Source of the DNA: Thysanoteuthis rhombus | Lineage: Eukaryota; Mollusca; Cephalopoda; Oegopsida; Thysanoteuthidae | Assembly (NCBI GenBank): GCA_963457665.1 | Contig: OY735211.1 | Location: forward strand, 40,693,287 to 40,757,286 | Length of the DNA: 64,000 nucleotides | Reading direction: 5' to 3' | Shown here: positions 1-11,274 of the stretch, piece by piece | How the letters are laid out: each line of letters begins with the position of its first letter | Numbering within the stretch: position 1 is the first letter of the stretch | Translations under genes and position numbers: made by a program | The notes under the pieces: generated by a model | Told to the model about the DNA's origin: nothing | The model's input: only the letters and a program-made list of their open reading frames with translations | The model's database searches: none

Positions 1-104
1 GAGTAAGTTTTACTTTTCTTTTCCTCATCTCGGGTTGCGTTTTTTTTTCTTTCATTTTTTGCCAATCAATTCTCGTATGAGTGTTTGGTAAATACTTTCA
101 TCAA

Positions 105-602
105 TATCATCAACAGCATCAATACTGTTAGTGGCAACCATTCCAGTCTATTGCTGGACTGAGGCATTTCCCAGCTTTTCCTTGTGCGGATATTTGCCAC
201 GTCTTACCGGCAAACCTTTCTATTTCATCTCTTCCTCTCTTGTCTGGTCTTCTCCTACTGCATTTGCTATCCTTTTGGCGCCCTCTGTTATCCTCCCTTG
301 CTATGTGTCCTGCCTATTTTGTTTCTTGATCTCTTCTATGATATATATTTATCCTGGTCTGCTCTCGTACCCTTGTTGGTCTCTTTCTATCTCTCATTCC
401 TTCAACTTAGAATCAAGGTAACTGTGCATGAAAGCAGAATCTAAAACTGACAATATATTTTCATTCTGAATTCGACATCTCCAGAGGCAAAATTTGATCC
501 TGAAGCCTCTTTCCATAGATCTCTGTGTGACTAAGTTTGTTTTCAAGTGATTTCGTTATTTTTCATGTTTCACATCCATACGCTATGGTTCTAATCACAC
601 AC
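105..602 (-). mobile_element. RTE-type non-LTR retrotransposon, 3' fragment (second subfamily), interrupted
   Basis: Read on the minus strand, 602 to ~520 translates to VIRTIAYGCET followed by LENKLSHTEI, matching the post-RT region of RTE-type elements (consensus style VLPTLLYG-ETW..LENKLSHTEIAMER). It resumes at ~400 with RDRKRPTRVREQT, AGHIAR and, near 190-230, RDEIERFAGKTWQ, the usual C-terminal end of this protein class. Several stops and frame changes make it dead. The 3' end near 105-125 carries a short imperfect TGATGA-type tail. Between the two parts lies ~110 bp of hAT-like sequence (separate entry). The protein is closer to the FAGKTW subfamily than to the DELDKFRKYW subfamily that dominates the window. 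Only the C-terminal part is present, as expected from 5' truncation during target-primed reverse transcription. Confidence 0.75.
402..514 (-). repeat. hAT-like segment inside the RTE fragment, duplicate of part of 1410-1530
   Basis: This segment aligns by eye with 1410-1530 over its whole length at roughly 70-75% identity. On the minus strand both read through EAS..NF/L-S..V-FRM-I, then LLS-TVT-ILS. In the second copy the segment is an in-frame part of the hAT transposase relic. Here it sits exactly where the RTE protein should run directly from HTEI..ER into the RDR motif, so it looks like an insertion of hAT-derived DNA. Confidence 0.6.
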
Positions 603-906
603 AACGACTTTGCCAATTTGCCACGTACCTGTACTTGTAACTATAACGAATTAACAATGAAAGTAATTATGAAAAGCACATTTCAAGGCAATATTTGATG
701 AACATGCAATAAATGTTGATATCCTCCTAATATATGAGTGTCCATTCACATCGTCATCAGAAAATCCTAACATGAAATGAATCACGTTGGTTATTTCAAG
801 AACATACTTGATTCTGCTTGCGACTCAATTTCACCATACGGATGTTTCTCGACACCCGGAAGACCGTTGGATTAATTGATTCCTAATCTATTTACCGCCA
901 TACCCC

Positions 907-2622
907 CAGTGTAGTGAGATTCAACTACTTCACCCCCCTCCCTACATCTTCACGTAATTGATGACTTGAAAGAAAAAAAAACTTTTTAAAAAGAGTGTTT
1001 TTGTCATTTTATTGAACAAAGAATACAAAACTACTTGACATTGATTCTAAGCTACTATATCATTAATCTGTGATCGAATGCCACTACAAAAGTTTGTTTC
1101 GATACTTGATCTTGACAGCAACGAGTATGGAATATGCAGCTTCACGTACATACACTGATCCAAACATTGTCAGAATCTGAAGAAGTTGATGTGAGATTGA
1201 AGGGTAAACAGGAAGGTACTTGACCCAAAGTACCTGTAAATCTAGTTTCTCGAAGCCCTCTTCAGCCGAGAGTTGAACTTTGACTCAATTGATTCTTCTT
1301 GCACTTTGTCCAAAATAGCAGCTTCTTCACACTAAAATGGATTTTTGGTGAGTTTCCAGGCTTCACACTTTTTATCTACATCCTGAAAATATCTAATGAA
1401 TTCTGATTTTCTTTGACTCAGAATCGCAGTAACTGTGAATGAGAGCAGAACCCAAGTTGGCAAAACTTGCTGTATTTCCATTCTGAATTTGACATTTTTA
1501 GAGGTCAAATTTGGCAATGAAGCCTCGAATGACATCACGGTACATGATAAAGTTGACATTTTCCCCTTGCAGATTGAGGTAAATGGCATTCAGAGCTTTA
1601 AAAATGTCTTCTGGGTACTTTAGAGACAGCGAAAATCGTTCAGACTGGGACTTGTCACTGAGATCTGCTTTAGCAAATGGATTTTCTTCTTTCATTCTCG
1701 TTATAAAACCAGAATGTAAACTAATGCATTCACCTACCAGTGAGTCCTACAAACGATGGATTTCAGGAAGAAGTGCATTGGAAGGCAGAAGAGCATTTCC
1801 TCTTTTACACTATTGCTTGATACAAGACAAGGATACTTTGGTAGGTGAGAACAATTGGATGGCAAATGCAGGAGAAGCTCTTGCTTGCTGAAGAACTTAA
1901 TCTTTAATGTCTTCAGACATTTAATCGATCCAGCCTTTGATGGTATAGTTGGATAGAGGGATATACGAAAGCTTGTTTGTACTTTCCGTCCCTAGAATGA
2001 GCTCTGCTGCATGCAATATACTGGGATTTATGAGGGTCTCTCCAATATTATGGTTCTTTTTGTTCTTTGCAATAAACAGAACCATCTCATAGGAATTTTC
2101 AATAACCTTTGAAGTCTGCTGTCCATTTTAGCTTGCTTTAAGGACTGACTTTTTGTGACTTTTGTGATTTTCATTTAAAAAATGTGAAGCAAAAAATATT
2201 TTGATTAAAAAGAGGAATAAATTCTGTTAATCTTCGTTTTGAAATAAAGTGCTGGATGGCCCTTATTCAAAATTTAAAAAATGACTGGTAGCAAAATATT
2301 GTCTTACTTGGCAACATTTTAGTTTTATTGAATTGATTATAATGTAAGTTATATGATTAGTAATTTTCAGAAATAAGGGGAGGTAAGTAGGAGAAATATT
2401 AGTTCAAAAACGAAAGGAATCATTTTCTTCAAGTTATAATAGTGAATATAAAAATGGAAATATATTAAAGGCAATACTTTCGTTTGTGAGGGGGGTCTTT
2501 AAGTTCACGATGATCTACAAACACTTATTAGAAGAATTTTTTAAATAGAGAAGTTCCGAGCGCTCCCCCTGGAAATTACTCATGCCCCTCTAGGAAGTGT
2601 GTCCCCGGTTAAGAACCAAAAG
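907..2622 (-). mobile_element. hAT-superfamily DNA transposon, decayed
   Basis: The span is set by the minus-strand transposase relic (1084-2260) and by two candidate ends. The right end at ~2577-2622 holds cccctctagg and ccccggttaagaacc; read in reverse it starts with GGTTCTTAACCGGGG, which resembles the CAGTGGTTCTTAACC-type termini of many animal hAT elements. The left end near 907 (CAGTG, then GATTCAACTACTTCACCCCCC) is a weaker match. No clear 8-bp target duplication was found, so the limits are approximate. Confidence 0.6.
1084..2260 (-). pseudogene. hAT transposase pseudogene (ZBED5/SCAND3-like)
   Basis: The enzyme class cuts and pastes hAT transposons, and domesticated relatives are the ZBED and SCAND3 proteins. 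On the minus strand the order is: ~2100-2030, NIGETLINPSILHAAELILG; ~1960-1900, NYTIKGWID and MSEDIKD; ~1740-1680, ECISLHSGFITRMKEENP; ~1600-1540, DIFKALNAIYLNLQGEN and GFIAKFDL; ~1410-1335, SEFIRYFQDV and NPF; ~1180-1090, VREAAYSILVAVKIKYRNKL followed by a stop at 1084. The last block is the C-terminal hAT dimerisation domain. Stops and frameshifts separate the blocks. Roughly 100 or more residues between ITRMKEENP and the ALNAIYLNLQG block are missing, including the segment that normally carries the conserved RW motif, so this is an internally deleted, inactive copy. The BED zinc finger is not recognisable upstream. Assignment is from remembered family motifs, but the agreement over five separated blocks is strong. 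Confidence 0.85.
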
Positions 2623-4435
2623 ATAGAATGATCCTTGCTTTAGGTGGGAAAGATCTTTGAGCGTTCCCAGACCCCCAAATGACATTCTTCAATGTCTGAC
2701 AGTCTTATGCTAAGCAGAACACTCATATGAGCTCTCTCGGGGTTTTCTTATACCTTTAGGGCACATCTGGCCAATAGCCACACAATGTAAATTAAGGAAA
2801 GGCACAGATGCTGACAGACAAAATTTAAAGCTATGATGATTTGAGGTCTTAACGAAACACATAACACTTGAAGAAATAAAGGAAGATGAGGCTTCGAGAT
2901 TACGACGAAATTTGAGATTTCATTCCTTTGCGAAATTCTAATTGTTTCCAAATGGAGTAGATATTAACTAAGCATATCTTAGTCGTGCACATGATCACAG
3001 CTGTGTGGTACCTAGCGGGCAGGAACTGCAGTATCGTTTTTTCTTCTTCAGTGGACCAATACTTGTCACCACCTAGCCACACCTGCAAATGTTTTATATA
3101 GTCGATCAATTTGATTGTTTCTTTCCTAAAGACGCAATCAACGCCAAACAAAAAAACAAAAAACAAAATGGTTACTCACAGCAAAGCCTATCAAAAGCAA
3201 TCTTGATCTAAAAGCTTCTGCAGAGTTCAATGCGTCTCCAATCAAATTTGGCCTATTATCGATTTTATCCGAACGATCACGTGACACAACTCGTCTAAAA
3301 GTGAGAGAAGAAAAGAAATGGACTCAATCAAATGTAGGTTTCTTTGTCTACTTCGATGCTTTCACGCGGATCGATTTTCTGTCAAAAGTGACTGGTGCAT
3401 GTAAATGGAAAACGCCTCTATCTATGAAGCATTGGGATCGGATGTATGTACTCGCCTCGTAGGTGTTCTCTGTGCGTAAATGTGAGCGGTGCATACAGAT
3501 TGAACGCGATAAATGGAGTTAATGGCTTTATTGGCGATGCGAGGTTGTGACGCGTGCGTGCGTGCCGTTGAAGTGACAAGAACGTGAAACTTCGGGTAAC
3601 ACAGGTGTGAGACTAAATGCTCTGTCCTCTGCAAATTGCCTCTAACAGTTCTATGCAGTCGTCTCAAAAACGTCTGCAAAGACGAAAATGGTCGAATTTC
3701 TTGACACTGGAAACATGGCGTAACAAGACAACCGAACACGTTTCTATTAATAAAACCTAGCTTCATACTCGCTGACGAAAGTAGCAGAATCAAATATATG
3801 AAGAAATTGTTAGGAAAAGATATCAGCACAGCCAAAAAGTAGGTCCCGTTTTTGTCGTTAGATGGCATTAGGAGTGTTTATTTTTAACATTTAAAAAAAT
3901 TTTTTTGGTAGTACTGTCACAATTGTCATACTAGCATGTATTTTTTAAAAAGTTTGTGAAAAATGGTGCATCTTTGCTTTTTGATTCGAGCTTTGAAGAT
4001 GGGAGAAAGTCTGCATCATTTCTTATAAATAATATTTTTTTAATCAAAAAGAGAGAAATGAGACGTCAACACAAAAACAAATTCTGCAGTTTATGTAGAA
4101 GGCACTGTGAATGACCGAATGTCTCAAAACTTGTTTGCAAAGTTTCATGCCGGGGATTTCTAGTTAAAATATGCTCTACTGTCGGGTAGACCAGTAGAGA
4201 TCAAATAATAGCGTTACTTGGGAATAACCAACATCATAAGATACAGGATATCAAAAATCAGCATGCTGAGTATATCCAAATCAAATACTGAAAATCATTT
4301 GCTCTAGCTCACTAAGTCGCTTTGATGTGTGGCATCCATGTGTGATTTGTTACTTAACAAAAATTCTCCTTTTTCTAAAAAAAAAAATTGTAACAAGCGA
4401 TGTAAAGTGGACAACAACAAAATGAACACCCACTC
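2623..4435. other. No recognised gene; AT-rich intergenic DNA
   Basis: I see no exon, RNA gene or classified repeat here. A 148-codon minus-strand open frame (3422-3868) is basic at its C-terminus and hydrophobic at its N-terminus, but matches nothing I know and lies in ordinary AT-rich sequence, so I treat it as chance. The stretch 3540-3560 is unusually rich in cgtgcg steps. Confidence 0.4.
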
Positions 4436-4687
4436 ATTATCATCATCATCATCATCAACATAAGTCTTTTAACGTCCGTCGTTGGACATAGACCTTTCAC
4501 GGGATCTGCTACAATTCTCTATCGTGGGTGTTGCGGAGCCAGTATTTTCTTAATTTGTCGACTTTATCTCACCATCTTGTTTTCTGTTAGCCTCGGTTTT
4601 GAATGTGATCTCTGAGGATCCATATTGTGAGTCGTAATGTCCATCGATTGTCTTTTATTCTTGCAACATGGTCTGCCCATTACCAAG
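4436..4687 (-). mobile_element. RTE-like retrotransposon 3' end, truncated copy
   Basis: It begins with (TCA)n, the complement of the element's (TGA)n tail, then AGTCTTTTAACGTCCGTCG and ggacatagacctttc, the terminal codons shared by all copies in the window. The copy ends at the segment that encodes WAGHVARM in better copies, where it is cut off near 4687. It is diverged and has no open frame. Confidence 0.9.
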
Positions 4688-6233
4688 CTGTTGGTCAATT
4701 GCATCTTGGTATCCAGGCGGGGGTTCATGATGATTTTCACCCTTGAGTGAGGCAGTAAAAGTCATGCATTTCCGCGATGAAAAGCAAAAACAACATTCCA
4801 AATGTAGATAAATTATTAACCAAGGGAAATTAATTGATACGAGATACTTCCTAGCTTGAATAACAGAATGAAAACGCAGTACCAGCTTGGACTGAATCAA
4901 GGTCTTATTTCGAAACCCACAGGGAGTTTACTGAGCACGATAGACCCCTGAAGAAGATTGAAAGGTACAACAACGAAAACGTTGTGACTCAAACAACAAG
5001 AATGGGGACACTCGTCGGAATAGATTAATGTATAATAATGATAATTGCACACATCAGAAATCCAATGACCGGAGGGTATAACAATAAAAGCCTTGAGATC
5101 ATAACAACCAAGATTAAGACATCAGCTCTAATAGATTTATGTATACGACTGAAACTTTTCGATGCTCGTTAATTGAATGGATATAGTTTTCTAACAACAC
5201 TTGTAATTCTTTCTTTCCGTATCTTAATGTTGTTAATACAATTAGATATATGACAATTGGATATATGAGAAACACTATTATTTAGCAATGTGAACATCTG
5301 AAACTAATTCTCATTATGGATGCAGGTTAATTGCCCTTTATTTTATTGTTTCTGCTCTGTAAAACAAACGAGAATTTATTCACAAAAATTATGATCCAAA
5401 TCGATTAACTTAGCAATATGTATTTCTGTATCAATTTGATTTTCTCGGGTCAATTGACACCCTTCTATACAGAGGCTCCCTCACCAAATTTCGATGACTT
5501 ATTTTCCAACTGAATATTTACTGTTCATAAAAGAGAGGGTCAAGAAAATGTTAAATAAAAGGTTTGAATTAACGTACGCTTAAAACGCACAACTAGTACT
5601 ATATCACAAATATTTAATGTTCAAAGAACAATTTTCTATACAGGCATTTTCTCCCTTGTTCAAAGTCAATATTTTTCCTTTTCATTGAAAGGTAATACTT
5701 AAATCTCAATTTTTAGTAAAGTAGTTTATGCTTTAGAGTAAACACCAGGTATCATTGGTTGAAGTCGAGTCGGAAAAACATTTTAATTTCATAAAATTAT
5801 GTCTGCAATAGTTTTATGTCAAGTCATATAACTGTTGTAAATATTATAATTCCACTCATTTGCTCATTTATATAAGGTTCTTGGTGAAAATCCCCAAAGA
5901 TCAAGAGACAACAAGTATAGCCATAAACACGATTTCGTTTCGGGAGAAAAGCAGTACTCATTCGAAAACCATTTTCGCTTACCTACCTCGTTTTAGAACC
6001 CAGCTCAATACCACCATTTCGAATGCTGATTTTCAAAGCACGCATACAGATTCTTTTCTTTTCGATGACTGGCATAATACAATTTTCCTCACCCTATCCC
6101 CCCTATCTGATATTTACTATGCAAGCTTAGTAAAGAACAAAACTATTTCTGCCATGTGTCTTCCACCCCTAACTAGACTGATCCCAACACTCGAGTATGT
6201 GATATATCATTACAATATCTCCTGCCAGCTATA
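4688..6233. other. No recognised gene; AT-rich
   Basis: The longest open frame (5860-6234, plus strand, 124 codons) shows no domain, signal peptide or family motif and starts inside AT-rich DNA; I do not call it a gene. Near 4944-4990 a ctgaagaag..gaaaacgttgtg motif occurs that returns in a similar form at 40892-40922. Confidence 0.4.
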
Positions 6234-6327
6234 AAAGCTCTCTTAGCTCAAGCGACAGGGCAGCTAGTACGTATAACCAGGTTTCCCAAAGAAAAAAGTA
6301 TGCAAATTCGAGTCTCACCTAGAGCTT
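6234..6327 (+). repeat. tRNA-like sequence (tRNA-derived SINE head or tRNA pseudogene)
   Basis: A 7-bp acceptor-like pairing (aagctct at 6235-6241 with agagctt at 6321-6327) encloses a good A box (TTAGCTCAAGCG) and a B-box-like AATTCGAGTCTC. The total length of ~93 nt is too long for a standard tRNA, with extra bases (gaaaaaagt) before the T arm, so a functional tRNA is unlikely. It may be the head of a SINE whose body runs into ~6360. Confidence 0.5.
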
Positions 6328-7239
6328 AGACCTAATCCACGCTATTAACTAAAGCCATAGACTGTCATACTGAGTAGTTGAGACGAAAGGCATCAAAAAT
6401 TATAACGAAAGAATTACTAGACAGAAATGAATAATGGTTGACAATTCTTCATCTAATAAAAAGATCATGACAAGATAATGACCCAGACTACACATTTCTT
6501 CTCTGATTGTTTGTCGCTGACACATCTCATCGTTTATTTTACCTTCATATTATGACATAATGAATATTACGACATAGAAACTCTCAGGAGTTTTTGCCTA
6601 ATCATCATGCATTAAAACAGTTTTTGTTAAGTTGACACTTGAAAAACCTCAAAATGAGGATACTTAGATTATCAAAAGATAAAATACTCAATAAAATAAC
6701 CCCTCGATACCAATCCATACATAAATAAGTATCATTTTTGACGGGTATGTGCTAGTATATCATAATCACGCAGTGCCAGAATTGAATCATCCAGACACAG
6801 TTGTTTTGTTGGGTTTTTTTGTTGTTGTTTTTTGCAGAACGTCGAATAAGACTTAATTGCTGAGATAAATTCGTCTTTCATTTTTTTGTGCGGCTATACT
6901 TTTCAAGAAGAACAACAACACTACTTAACATATACCAAAAACCTGAGGCAAAAGCGAATATTTCAACAGAAAAGAACCATGAAATGATGACCCGAAATAC
7001 CTGAATTTCCAGGACTATATTTAACCGTCCTCCGACAGAGACAAAGAATGAATGTTATTAAAGTAGGAAAAGCAAAAGCAATTTCATTATTCAAGGAAAT
7101 AATGCAGACTTAAGTGTATGATTTTATCTCGGGATTTTTTTTTCTCATTTCCAATGAAACACAACTGTTTTAATTGACAGCTTATAGATTTTCTCCCACT
7201 GATCTTGTTACTGGCTGCTACTGATACAAATAAAATACA
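6328..7239. other. No recognised gene; AT-rich
   Basis: I see nothing coding or classifiable; short poly-T and poly-A runs occur near 6810 and 7137. Confidence 0.4.
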
Positions 7240-7662
7240 AAACAGGTCTGGTTAGTCACTCTAATAGAAACCGTCACAGAATCAACATCTTTTGGTAGCG
7301 TTTTGTTGGGGTGATCAATTAAGAAATCGGAGAAAAAGTGACGTTCTAGGAATTATTCTCTCGCAATCCATTGGGCAGTGATCATAAAAAGTCTGAATAA
7401 AAAAAAACAAACAAACATGACTGAAGGATCACTTTAGCATAAACTTACATTACAAATTGAACCCCCATCTGAAAAGAAAACAACGTTGCTTTTAGACATA
7501 ATAAGGAGTAAATGTTTAGATTTTTAGCCCTCTAGCTCCATTAGTGCAAGTGCAGCCTGTATGTGTGATACATATATAACCAGACAGCCAGACCAACTCA
7601 AAAATTTAAAGAAACCTATATTGACAGTTTGGGCAACAGTTTTGGTTGACAGTTTCTAATAT
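7240..7662 (+). repeat. Unclassified dispersed repeat, copy 1
   Basis: This segment aligns by eye with 32855-33309 across its whole length. Shared blocks include ggtctggtt, caacatcttttgg, gtgatcaat, ctttagcataaacttacat, ctctagctcc, taaccagacagccag and, at the end, acagttttggttgacagtt followed by tctaatatc. The outer parts (ctaatagaaaccgtca near 7261 and, read in reverse, gatattagaaactgtca at the right end) look like imperfect inverted repeats. This would fit a non-autonomous DNA transposon. No open frame is present. Confidence 0.7.
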
Positions 7663-8093
7663 CGGGGCTGTTGTCCTCTCCGTCAGAATGGAATGAAGAA
7701 TAGACGGAAATAATGAAAAGGACAGAAGAAAGAAAAGAAGAAAATAAAAATAACAACTTTTGAAAAAAAAAGGCAGGTGAAAAAAGAAGAAAGAAAGAAA
7801 GAAGAAAAGAAATGGAAAATGGAAAGGAAGACAGGAAGAAGGAAAGAAGGCGAGACATAAAAAAGAGGATATGGAAGAGAGAAAGAAATGAACGAAGAGA
7901 GAAAAGCAGGAAGTTAAAGATAATAAAACAAAGAAGAGAAACGTAAAAATGAGAAAGGAAAGACAATAAAATTAATAAAGAAATAGATGAAAAAGATATA
8001 AAAAGAGTGAAAAGGGAAGATTTAAACGAATAAAGAGGAGAAAATGATAAGTAAAGGACTTTTATACTTTAGTATAGGTAGGTACATAGTTAC
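7663..8093. repeat. Purine-rich (GAAA/GGAA) low-complexity tract
   Basis: From ~7685 to 8045 the plus strand is almost purely A and G, with gaaagaa and ggaag motifs. Its complement gives a 116-codon minus-strand open frame of S, F and L that is an artefact of composition. Confidence 0.8.
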
Positions 8094-8240
8094 ATCAATA
8101 AGTCCGTAACTGATGATGAAACATTTATTTTACACAACACCTATTTGTGAATACTAATGACTTGGATCAAACGTTATATGGAGGAAATTTCAGTTCAAAA
8201 TTCAGCTAAAAACTAGGCATCAGGTTACGGACTTATTAAT
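8094..8240. mobile_element. 147-bp MITE-like element with ~20-bp terminal inverted repeats
   Basis: The left end AATAAGTCCGTAACTGATG (8097-8115) and the complement of the right end (AATAAGTCCGTAACCTGATG, 8218-8237) differ by one inserted base. The ~100-bp interior has no open frame. This is the layout of a miniature inverted-repeat transposable element. The flanks hold TA-containing sequence, so a TA target as in Tc1/mariner is possible but not proven. Confidence 0.75.
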
Positions 8241-8951
8241 CTGCTCTAGTCTCTACAGATTTCTATACAAACCATGACATTTATTTTCAAATGAACGCCC
8301 AATGTCAGTTTTCGACAAATAACTTTGTTTATGGTCGCCCATATGACACTTTGCTTGTTTGCCAAGTGAGCTGTTTTTATTGGGTTAAATTCCAATGAAC
8401 CTGGCTAGGTTAAAAAATATCTTGTCTCAAAAGCCGTCCATAGCGTGAGCGTTAATCATTTGATAACCCTAAAATCTTACCCTTGTGCCAAAGTTGGTTT
8501 AGTATTATAAATCGTTTCTGATGAGGATCCTTTTAGAATTTTTTCGATGGAGATCACAACTTGTCTGTTGCTAGAGATTTTTGATTCTATTCATTTTGCA
8601 TCGTCTTGTACGCTGATACCTATTGTAAATTGAAAAAAAAAATCTTTTTATGTTATCTTATTCTTTGAAGAAATCTATCTCTCTCTTGCGTGGAGATCGC
8701 GTCAGTCATTAAGAAGTTGAAGTCTCACCATGCAGACCAGTTTATTCGTGTAGTAAGTTGGATCTACATTGTCTTATGATTGTGCTTTTTGCAAGACTAA
8801 GATAAGCTATAAGCCTGCGTCGTAGTTGCCAATTTCCAAATAATAGAGTGGTAGCAAACTCTCCCCCACCTGGGAAGATTTCTCTTTCATTTGACATTGT
8901 GTCGTACTGAGCTAACCCTACATAATATCAATATAGGTGAACATGTTCTGT

Positions 8952-8954
<3 letters not shown>
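8241..8954. other. No recognised gene
   Basis: Ordinary AT-rich sequence without open frames or repeats that I can name. Confidence 0.4.

Positions 8955-9014
<60 letters not shown>
8955..9014. repeat. (TA)n microsatellite
   Basis: Nearly perfect TA dinucleotides lie directly against the 3' end of the SINE at 9021-9300 (the SINE is on the minus strand), so the tract probably grew from the SINE tail. Confidence 0.95.
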
Positions 9015-9017
<3 letters not shown>

Positions 9018-9020
9018 TAA

Positions 9021-9300
9021 GTCATCCATAGACTGCTGTTTTGTTGCATTACAACTCTTCAGTATGGTTATAGACTATCCAAGTAGGATCGAAACCTTCG
9101 GTCCAGAGGTTGGCATTTTACCCTCTGCCCTACGCAGAAGCAGACAGTCAGTAAAACTGAAATTAAGCGATATATTTACTTGTGAACGATTCCCCATCCA
9201 CCAGAGTGCTCCGTTCCAGAGTTGTAAGAGTATTGTTATGTAGCTTATAAAGAACAAGTTACCTTACCTAAAGAGTGCTCAACCCTCGTGAAGTGAGCAT
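9021..9300 (-). mobile_element. tRNA-containing SINE, family 1, copy A
   Basis: It shares its whole length with 18616-18910 and, in the opposite direction, with 25141-25351. Read on the minus strand it starts tgctcactt..gggttgagcactc, continues with ~150 bp of conserved unclassified sequence (gagcactctggtggatgggg, aaatatatcgctta), then a tRNA-like module with an A-box-like segment (gtagggcagagggtaa) and a B box (GGTTTCGATCC, complement of 9086-9096). It ends agtctatggatgac followed by (TA)n. Such elements are transcribed by RNA polymerase III and mobilised by LINE enzymes. The tRNA-like module is internal, with a long upstream part, which is atypical. Confidence 0.75.
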
Positions 9301-9317
9301 TGATTATATATATATAC

Positions 9318-9369
<52 letters not shown>
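9301..9369. repeat. (TA)n followed by (TG)n microsatellite
   Basis: Short TATATACA repeats pass into about 20 TG dinucleotides. Confidence 0.95.
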
Positions 9370-10823
9370 TGAAGTTAATCCTTCATTTAATAGAATTGTC
9401 CAAAAAATGAAGAATCAGTAATCTCCTTTTGATGGGGAGACTTTTTTTCTGAAGAAGAAAATTTTAAAGATTTGAATTTGGGAGATTTTAAAATGATTCG
9501 CAGCATTGGGTTACGTGGTTTAACTGAGGGAAAACTTGGAAATAATTAAATAAATTTTGATGTAAGATTATACGGAAATAAACGAAAGTTGCCGAAAAAA
9601 CTGGAAAGCAGATGAGAACTTTGGTCTTTTGGGGGAGGCACACGGATATCAGACAGAAAAAGAGTCGAAAAAAAAGTAATTTGAAGGAAACAGATATGAT
9701 ATGGCCATCTCAAGCTGGATCGGGTTAAATAAGCAATGGAACTAGAATCTAAAGGTAATATTTAGATTTTTGGTTGGCAATTCAATGCCTAGAGGAATTT
9801 TTTTCCTAGGGAAAATTCCATGGGAAAGAATAACTGGAAATAATACTGTTGGAAAAGAAATGTGAATTAATTTGCTCATTTCTGAGCCTTGAAAAATCTG
9901 CTCTCTCATTCTGATTTTAAACTTCCTGGGCTTTAAAAAAATGGAATGATTGAAATGACTCTGGGGGAAATTAAATCAAATTTAGGAACTTCTTGGGAGA
10001 AGACTGATAGACTCAATTTGGTCGATTTTCTGTTCTTGAATTTCGAAGATAAAGCAAATAATTATTCATTTAATAATATATTCAGACTTGGTTTATTTCC
10101 AAGGTGGTTTGTCAGCTTCTATGGATATTCTTGCTTCTCTTTCTAAATATATTTGAGTGACATTCATACACATTCATATACACAACATATTACTTTCATT
10201 GTGGGCCTTTTAAATGTTAGCATTTCAAAGCCACTCATGACGCAGATAACCAAAGAGGTAGAAGGGCAGATTAGGATAAGATCCAGGGTTGCGTGCACAG
10301 TCTCACCATCCCTTCATAATATACATATAGAGAGAGATAGAGTGACAGAGACGAATAGAGAAGGAGAGAGAGAGGGGAGAGAGAGAAAGAAAGAAAAGAG
10401 AGTGAGAGAGATCTTATCTATCAAAGTGTAGACGGGTAGATTGGTTACCTTTCCGCATGACAGGTGAATGCAAGCTTTCACAGATGCACACATAGGTACA
10501 GATTCATGCATTATATGTTTGCATTGATCAGTAAATTGATTTTATCTGTCATTGATATAGATATGAGCTCAGCATTTTCATCTAAAAATCAATAGATGTA
10601 GGTATATATATATGTATGTATATATAATGACTGAATTCATGTGTGTGAGCGTAGAACAAGAGTTGTTGTTAATGACCTCCTTGACAGAATTTATAGTTGA
10701 AATTGCAATCAATGAAATATCGAAATTCAAATTCGATATTTAAAATGATCTCGTTTCCGCTACTGTTAGAAAATTGTCTTTAAATTGAAAGCCGAAATAC
10801 TTAAAAAGAAAATCCAATTTTCC

Positions 10824-10825
<2 letters not shown>
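9370..10825. other. No recognised gene; includes GA-rich tract 10328-10412
   Basis: No exon-like sequence is visible. The purine tract around 10328-10412 (gagaga, gaaaga) produces low-complexity open frames on both strands, which I ignore. Confidence 0.45.
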
Positions 10826-10900
<75 letters not shown>

Positions 10901-10907
10901 ATATAGT
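10826..10907. repeat. (TA)n microsatellite
   Basis: About 33 TA units ending in tatgtatgtatata. Confidence 0.95.
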
Positions 10908-11274
10908 AAATCTTTGATTTAACACAATAAGCTATTGGGTTTCGGATTTTACTGACCCTTTTAAAGCTTATAATTCTATAAGTATGCTATTTTATTTCTG
11001 TGTATGACAAAATATTGTAAGTTGACTTTAATTTTTCTGTCATAATAACCAATATTTCAAATAATGCGTAAAATATATCTAATTCATGAGAGCTTAGGTC
11101 TCCAAATTTTGGGGTTTTGCCAAAAAGGTTATGAACTACAGAATAATACTGTCGAAAAGGTGATAAATATTACATATTCTTTACTATGATTTAATAGTTT
11201 TATATTGTGCAGTGCTGTACATTGTATTAAAGCTTTTTTTCAGTTTTGGAGAAAAATGAACGTCTTGGTTACAT

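Noticed and set aside
3422-3868. 148-codon minus-strand open frame
   Set aside because: There is no recognisable domain, no conserved neighbour and no splice or promoter evidence. A resemblance of its upstream DNA to mariner-type ends was too weak to use.
4944-4990. ctgaagaag..gaaaacg, similar to the CUGANGA...GAAA core of hammerhead ribozymes (also near 40892-40922)
   Set aside because: The bases that should form stem II do not pair, the second site has AAAA instead of GAAA, and no cleavage triplet is placed correctly.
5860-6234. 124-codon plus-strand open frame
   Set aside because: No domain; it ends just inside the tRNA-like sequence at 6234, and there is no sign of coding constraint.
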